Below are positions 53,061 through 55,146 of a DNA stretch of 55,146 bases, in pieces; positions within the stretch are counted from its first letter, which is position 1; each line of letters opens with the position of its first letter. Source of the DNA: an uncultured Lactobacillus sp. GTDB taxonomy: Bacteria; Bacillota; Bacilli; Lactobacillales; Lactobacillaceae. The position numbers and the translations under genes were made by a program. Under the pieces are notes generated by a model. The model was not told the origin of the DNA and searched no databases. It worked only from the letters and a program-made list of their open reading frames with translations. The stretch covers positions 1 through 55,146 of the forward strand of contig NZ_CARBVX010000014.1 in the NCBI RefSeq assembly GCF_948948975.1, given 5' to 3'.

Positions 53061-53562
53061 AAGTCATCATAAAAGAAAGGGACAAAAGATTACTCAAGAG
53101 CAGTTAAGAAAACTCGGGAGTAAACTCGTTGCCAGACACCGAAATTTTTATGTTTATGTTATCTTCGGTTTTCTAGCAGCCATTATCAATATTGCCTGCT
53201 TTCTTTTATTGCATAATATTTGGAAGATGCCTGTGATTTATGCCAACACAATCGCATTTATTATTTCTAATTTAGCCTCTTTTTCTTTTAATAAACATGG
53301 TGTATTCATTCAAAATGTCGATAAAAAGCATGGAGTAGTTTACCAAATTTGTTTATTCTTTATTTACCGAGTCATTAGTTTAGTCCCGGATAACTTAATT
53401 ATGCTAGTTGGTATTTCTTGGCTTCATTGGAATGCATTTTTTGTAAAAATAATCGATCAAATTTTAGTAGGTATTTTCAACTATTTAACTACCAAATCAA
53501 TTTTTCTTAATACTAGTGGTAAATTCGCTAAAAAATTTAAAGACTACTTTAATAAAAAGTGA
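53053..53562 (+). CDS. GtrA-family membrane protein
   Basis: 169 aa with four membrane spans between about 35 and 150 and basic ends. YVIFGFLAAIINIACFLLL and FIISNLASFSFNKHGVF are the two conserved GtrA blocks. GtrA proteins are thought to flip lipid-linked sugars during surface glycan synthesis. The ATG has GAGG 7 bases upstream inside the flavodoxin end; an earlier ATG (12 codons) is rejected. Followed by a terminator. Confidence 0.9.
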   Translation: MAKSHHKRKGQKITQEQLRKLGSKLVARHRNFYVYVIFGFLAAIINIACFLLLHNIWKMPVIYANTIAFIISNLASFSFNKHGVFIQNVDKKHGVVYQICLFFIYRVISLVPDNLIMLVGISWLHWNAFFVKIIDQILVGIFNYLTTKSIFLNTSGKFAKKFKDYFNKK

Positions 53563-53565
53563 TCT

Positions 53566-53600
53566 AAAAAGGCTCCAGAAAAAAATCTGGAGCTTTTTTA
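53566..53600. terminator. Bidirectional terminator
   Basis: A stem GGCTCCAGA with TCTGGAGC flanked by A and T runs, between the convergent gtrA and epimerase genes. Confidence 0.9.
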
Positions 53601-54740
53601 GTTAAAATCAGCTGGTTTTTGATTATGTTTCTTGTCAAAATAATAAGCAATTGCATCCATAATCCGTTCAGATGCTTTCCCATCCCCATATGGGTTTTTA
53701 GCATTTGCCATTTCAGTATATGCTGTTTCATCCTCAAGTAAACGTATCATTTCAATGCGAACCTTATCTACTTCGGTTCCTACAAGCTTTAAAGTTCCAG
53801 CTGCCACTCCTTCAGGACGCTCAGTTGTATCACGTAAGACTAAAACTGGTTTTCCTAGAGAAGGAGCTTCTTCTTGGACTCCACCTGAATCGGTCATAAT
53901 AAAGTAGCTTTTTTTAGCTAAATTATGAAAATCAACTACATCTAGTGGTTTAATCAAGTGAATTCGCGGATCGTCACTTAATACTTCTTTAGCTACCTTT
54001 TGTACACGTGGAGACAGATGAACGGGGTAGATAATTTCAACATCCTTATGACTATCAACTACCTGTTTCATAACTTTAAAGACACGTCGCATGGGTTCGC
54101 CTTGGTTCTCTCTGCGGTGCATGGTAACTAAAATAATCTTACTATTTGGGTTAATTTCATCAAGAACATCATGATGATACTCTTCTTTAACTGTCTGCTC
54201 CAAAGCATCAATTGCAGTATTACCTGTGACATAGATATTATCAGCGGGATGATTTTCTTTAATTAAGTTTTGTTTACTTAATTCAGTTGGTGCAAAATAT
54301 ATGTCAGTTAAATCATCTGTCATTTGCCGGTTCATCTCCTCTGGAAACGGAGAATACTTATTCCAGGTTCTAAGGCCAGCCTCCACATGGCCTAATTTTG
54401 TTTGTTCATAAAAAGTTGCTAAGCCAGCTGCAAAGCTAGTGGTTGTATCACCATGAACCAAAACAATATCTGGCTGCTCTTTTTTTATTACCTTAGCCAT
54501 ATCAAGCATTACTTTTGAAGTAATATCTTCTAATGTTTGATTTTTATGCATGATATTAAAATCATAGTCAGGTTTAATTTTAAAAATATCTAAAACTTGA
54601 TCTAACATTTCACGGTGTTGAGCACTTACTACTGTTACCTCTTCAAATCGATCATCTTTTTTTAACTTCAACACTAACGGTGCCATTTTAATAGCTTCTG
54701 GTCTAGTACCGAAAACTGTCATTACTTTTATTTTATTCAT
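53598..54740 (-). CDS. wecB: UDP-N-acetylglucosamine 2-epimerase (non-hydrolysing)
   Basis: 380 aa. Converts UDP-GlcNAc to UDP-ManNAc for wall teichoic acid or capsule linkage. The N-terminus VFGTRPEAIKMAPL (10-23), VHGDTTTSFA near 95, EAGLRTWNKYSPFPEE near 130 and the TDSGGVQEEAP block near 285 are all family blocks. GGTGGGG precedes the ATG. In Firmicutes the gene is often called mnaA. Confidence 0.95.
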   Translation of the reverse strand: MNKIKVMTVFGTRPEAIKMAPLVLKLKKDDRFEEVTVVSAQHREMLDQVLDIFKIKPDYDFNIMHKNQTLEDITSKVMLDMAKVIKKEQPDIVLVHGDTTTSFAAGLATFYEQTKLGHVEAGLRTWNKYSPFPEEMNRQMTDDLTDIYFAPTELSKQNLIKENHPADNIYVTGNTAIDALEQTVKEEYHHDVLDEINPNSKIILVTMHRRENQGEPMRRVFKVMKQVVDSHKDVEIIYPVHLSPRVQKVAKEVLSDDPRIHLIKPLDVVDFHNLAKKSYFIMTDSGGVQEEAPSLGKPVLVLRDTTERPEGVAAGTLKLVGTEVDKVRIEMIRLLEDETAYTEMANAKNPYGDGKASERIMDAIAYYFDKKHNQKPADFN

Positions 54741-54818
54741 AGCTCATCCCCACCTTATATTTTTTATCTTATACTATACCCCAATTAAATTTTCTTTGGT
54801 ACTATTTGTTAAACTACT

Positions 54819-54837
54819 TTATACTTATATAGTATAA
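54819..54837. promoter_or_regulatory. Inverted repeat over the promoter of the 61-aa protein
   Basis: TTATACT and AGTATAA with a 5-base spacer. It overlaps a TATAGT -10 candidate for the plus-strand gene and could be only a chance palindrome of promoter-like bases. Confidence 0.3.
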
Positions 54838-54853
54838 GGAAAGTGAGCAATTT

Positions 54854-55039
54854 ATGTTTAGTTTTTTATCTTTAGCTGCAATTTTAATTACCATTATAGT
54901 CTTTTGCTTAGTTTTCCTCTTTGGAAACTCTTACCCACAAAAAACTAAGCATGTTTTAATTGGAATTATTGCAATATTACTAATTATTTTTCTCTGGATT
55001 GTTTTAGAGATTTTTATTAACCCATTAAAATATGTTTAA
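54854..55039 (+). CDS. Small membrane protein (61 aa)
   Basis: Two hydrophobic spans (about 3-24 and 34-56) joined by a short basic loop (NSYPQKTKH). A GTGAGC/AAGG-type site precedes the ATG and a strong terminator follows, so it is probably a real gene. No family recognised. Confidence 0.55.
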   Translation: MFSFLSLAAILITIIVFCLVFLFGNSYPQKTKHVLIGIIAILLIIFLWIVLEIFINPLKYV

Positions 55040-55046
55040 TATGAAT

Positions 55047-55087
55047 AAAAAAGCATTTCTTCTCATTAACTGAAGAAATGCTTTTTT
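55047..55087. terminator. Bidirectional terminator
   Basis: A 16-bp stem (AAAAAAGCATTTCTTC with GAAGAAATGCTTTTTT) between the 61-aa gene and the tRNA gene on the other strand. Confidence 0.92.
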
Positions 55088-55093
55088 CATGTA

Positions 55094-55146
55094 TGACCCC
55101 GGTGAGATTCGAACTCACCTCTACGGTTTAGGAGACCATTGTTCTA
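55094..55146 (-). tRNA. tRNA-Arg (CCU), 3' part, cut by window edge
   Basis: The anticodon arm (ATGGT-CTCCTAA-ACCGT) gives anticodon CCU (reads AGG). The T-arm GTGAG-TTCGAAT-CTCAC and the 3' acceptor strand CGGGGTC with discriminator A are present; CCA is not encoded. The D-arm and 5' acceptor lie outside. Confidence 0.88.

Noticed and set aside
1..55146. CRISPR array, prophage or insertion sequence
   Set aside because: No regularly spaced repeats, no phage structural genes, no transposase frames or paired terminal repeats were found. The two tRNA-Arg genes have no integrase beside them within the window.

Overview
The window looks like chromosome of a low-GC, acidophilus-group Lactobacillus, close to L. 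johnsonii or L. gasseri. I infer this from the A+T-rich sequence, strong AGGAGG-type ribosome binding sites, lactobacillar peptidases (PepC/PepE/G type, PepN, PepX), a T-box-controlled peptide-binding protein and a glg operon that ends in a GH13 amylase. I see no prophage, insertion sequence or CRISPR array. It is mostly ordinary chromosome with several broken genes and some notable regulatory sites.

Layout. 1-5 kb: the start of efp, an Xaa-Pro peptidase, rpmA and rplU behind a structured L21 leader, an ArsC-like protein, a YitT protein and a DUF2325 protein. 5-11 kb: a small tautomerase, a pyridoxine-type ECF S component beside a pyridoxal kinase gene broken by one in-frame stop, two uncharacterised proteins, a secreted DUF2207 membrane protein, an alpha/beta hydrolase and the tail of a dead AraC regulator. 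11.4-12.7 kb: a PepC-family peptidase. 12.8-22.8 kb: a six-gene glycogen operon (glgB-glgC-glgD-glgA-glgP-amylase) with a strong promoter, cre-like sites and a terminator. Its glgC carries an out-of-frame deletion, so glycogen synthesis is probably lost while degradation genes remain open.

23-33 kb: a PPOX-fold protein, an Ile-type T-box before an orphan OppA-like lipoprotein, a divergent MerR / DHA2 efflux pair with a DUF4811 partner, a glycosyltransferase, a Fic toxin with an antitoxin that joins an HTH-like domain to a Fic-inhibitory motif, glmS with dre-like (NagR-type) operators, and tRNA-Arg(UCU). 33-41 kb: a HAD phosphatase, pepN, a tandem pair of Gly/Ser-rich membrane proteins of Tim44-like architecture, and pepX. 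41-46 kb: two zinc-ribbon membrane proteins (one TcaA-like) and a small alarmone synthetase in an operon with a two-component system (relPRS-like). 46.6-55 kb: an OpuC/Bus-type osmolyte importer with an OsmC protein, galU, a YihY/BrkB protein, map, flavodoxin and GtrA, a UDP-GlcNAc 2-epimerase, a small membrane protein and a partial tRNA-Arg(CCU).

Main points for a second look: the glgC and pdxK lesions, the HTH/antitoxin fusion next to fic, competing helices in the L21 leader, an L27 cleavage extension with no prp gene between rplU and rpmA, the Ile T-box on an orphan peptide-binding protein, and the Gly-rich tandem pair. All calls were made by reading the sequence; no database search was run.
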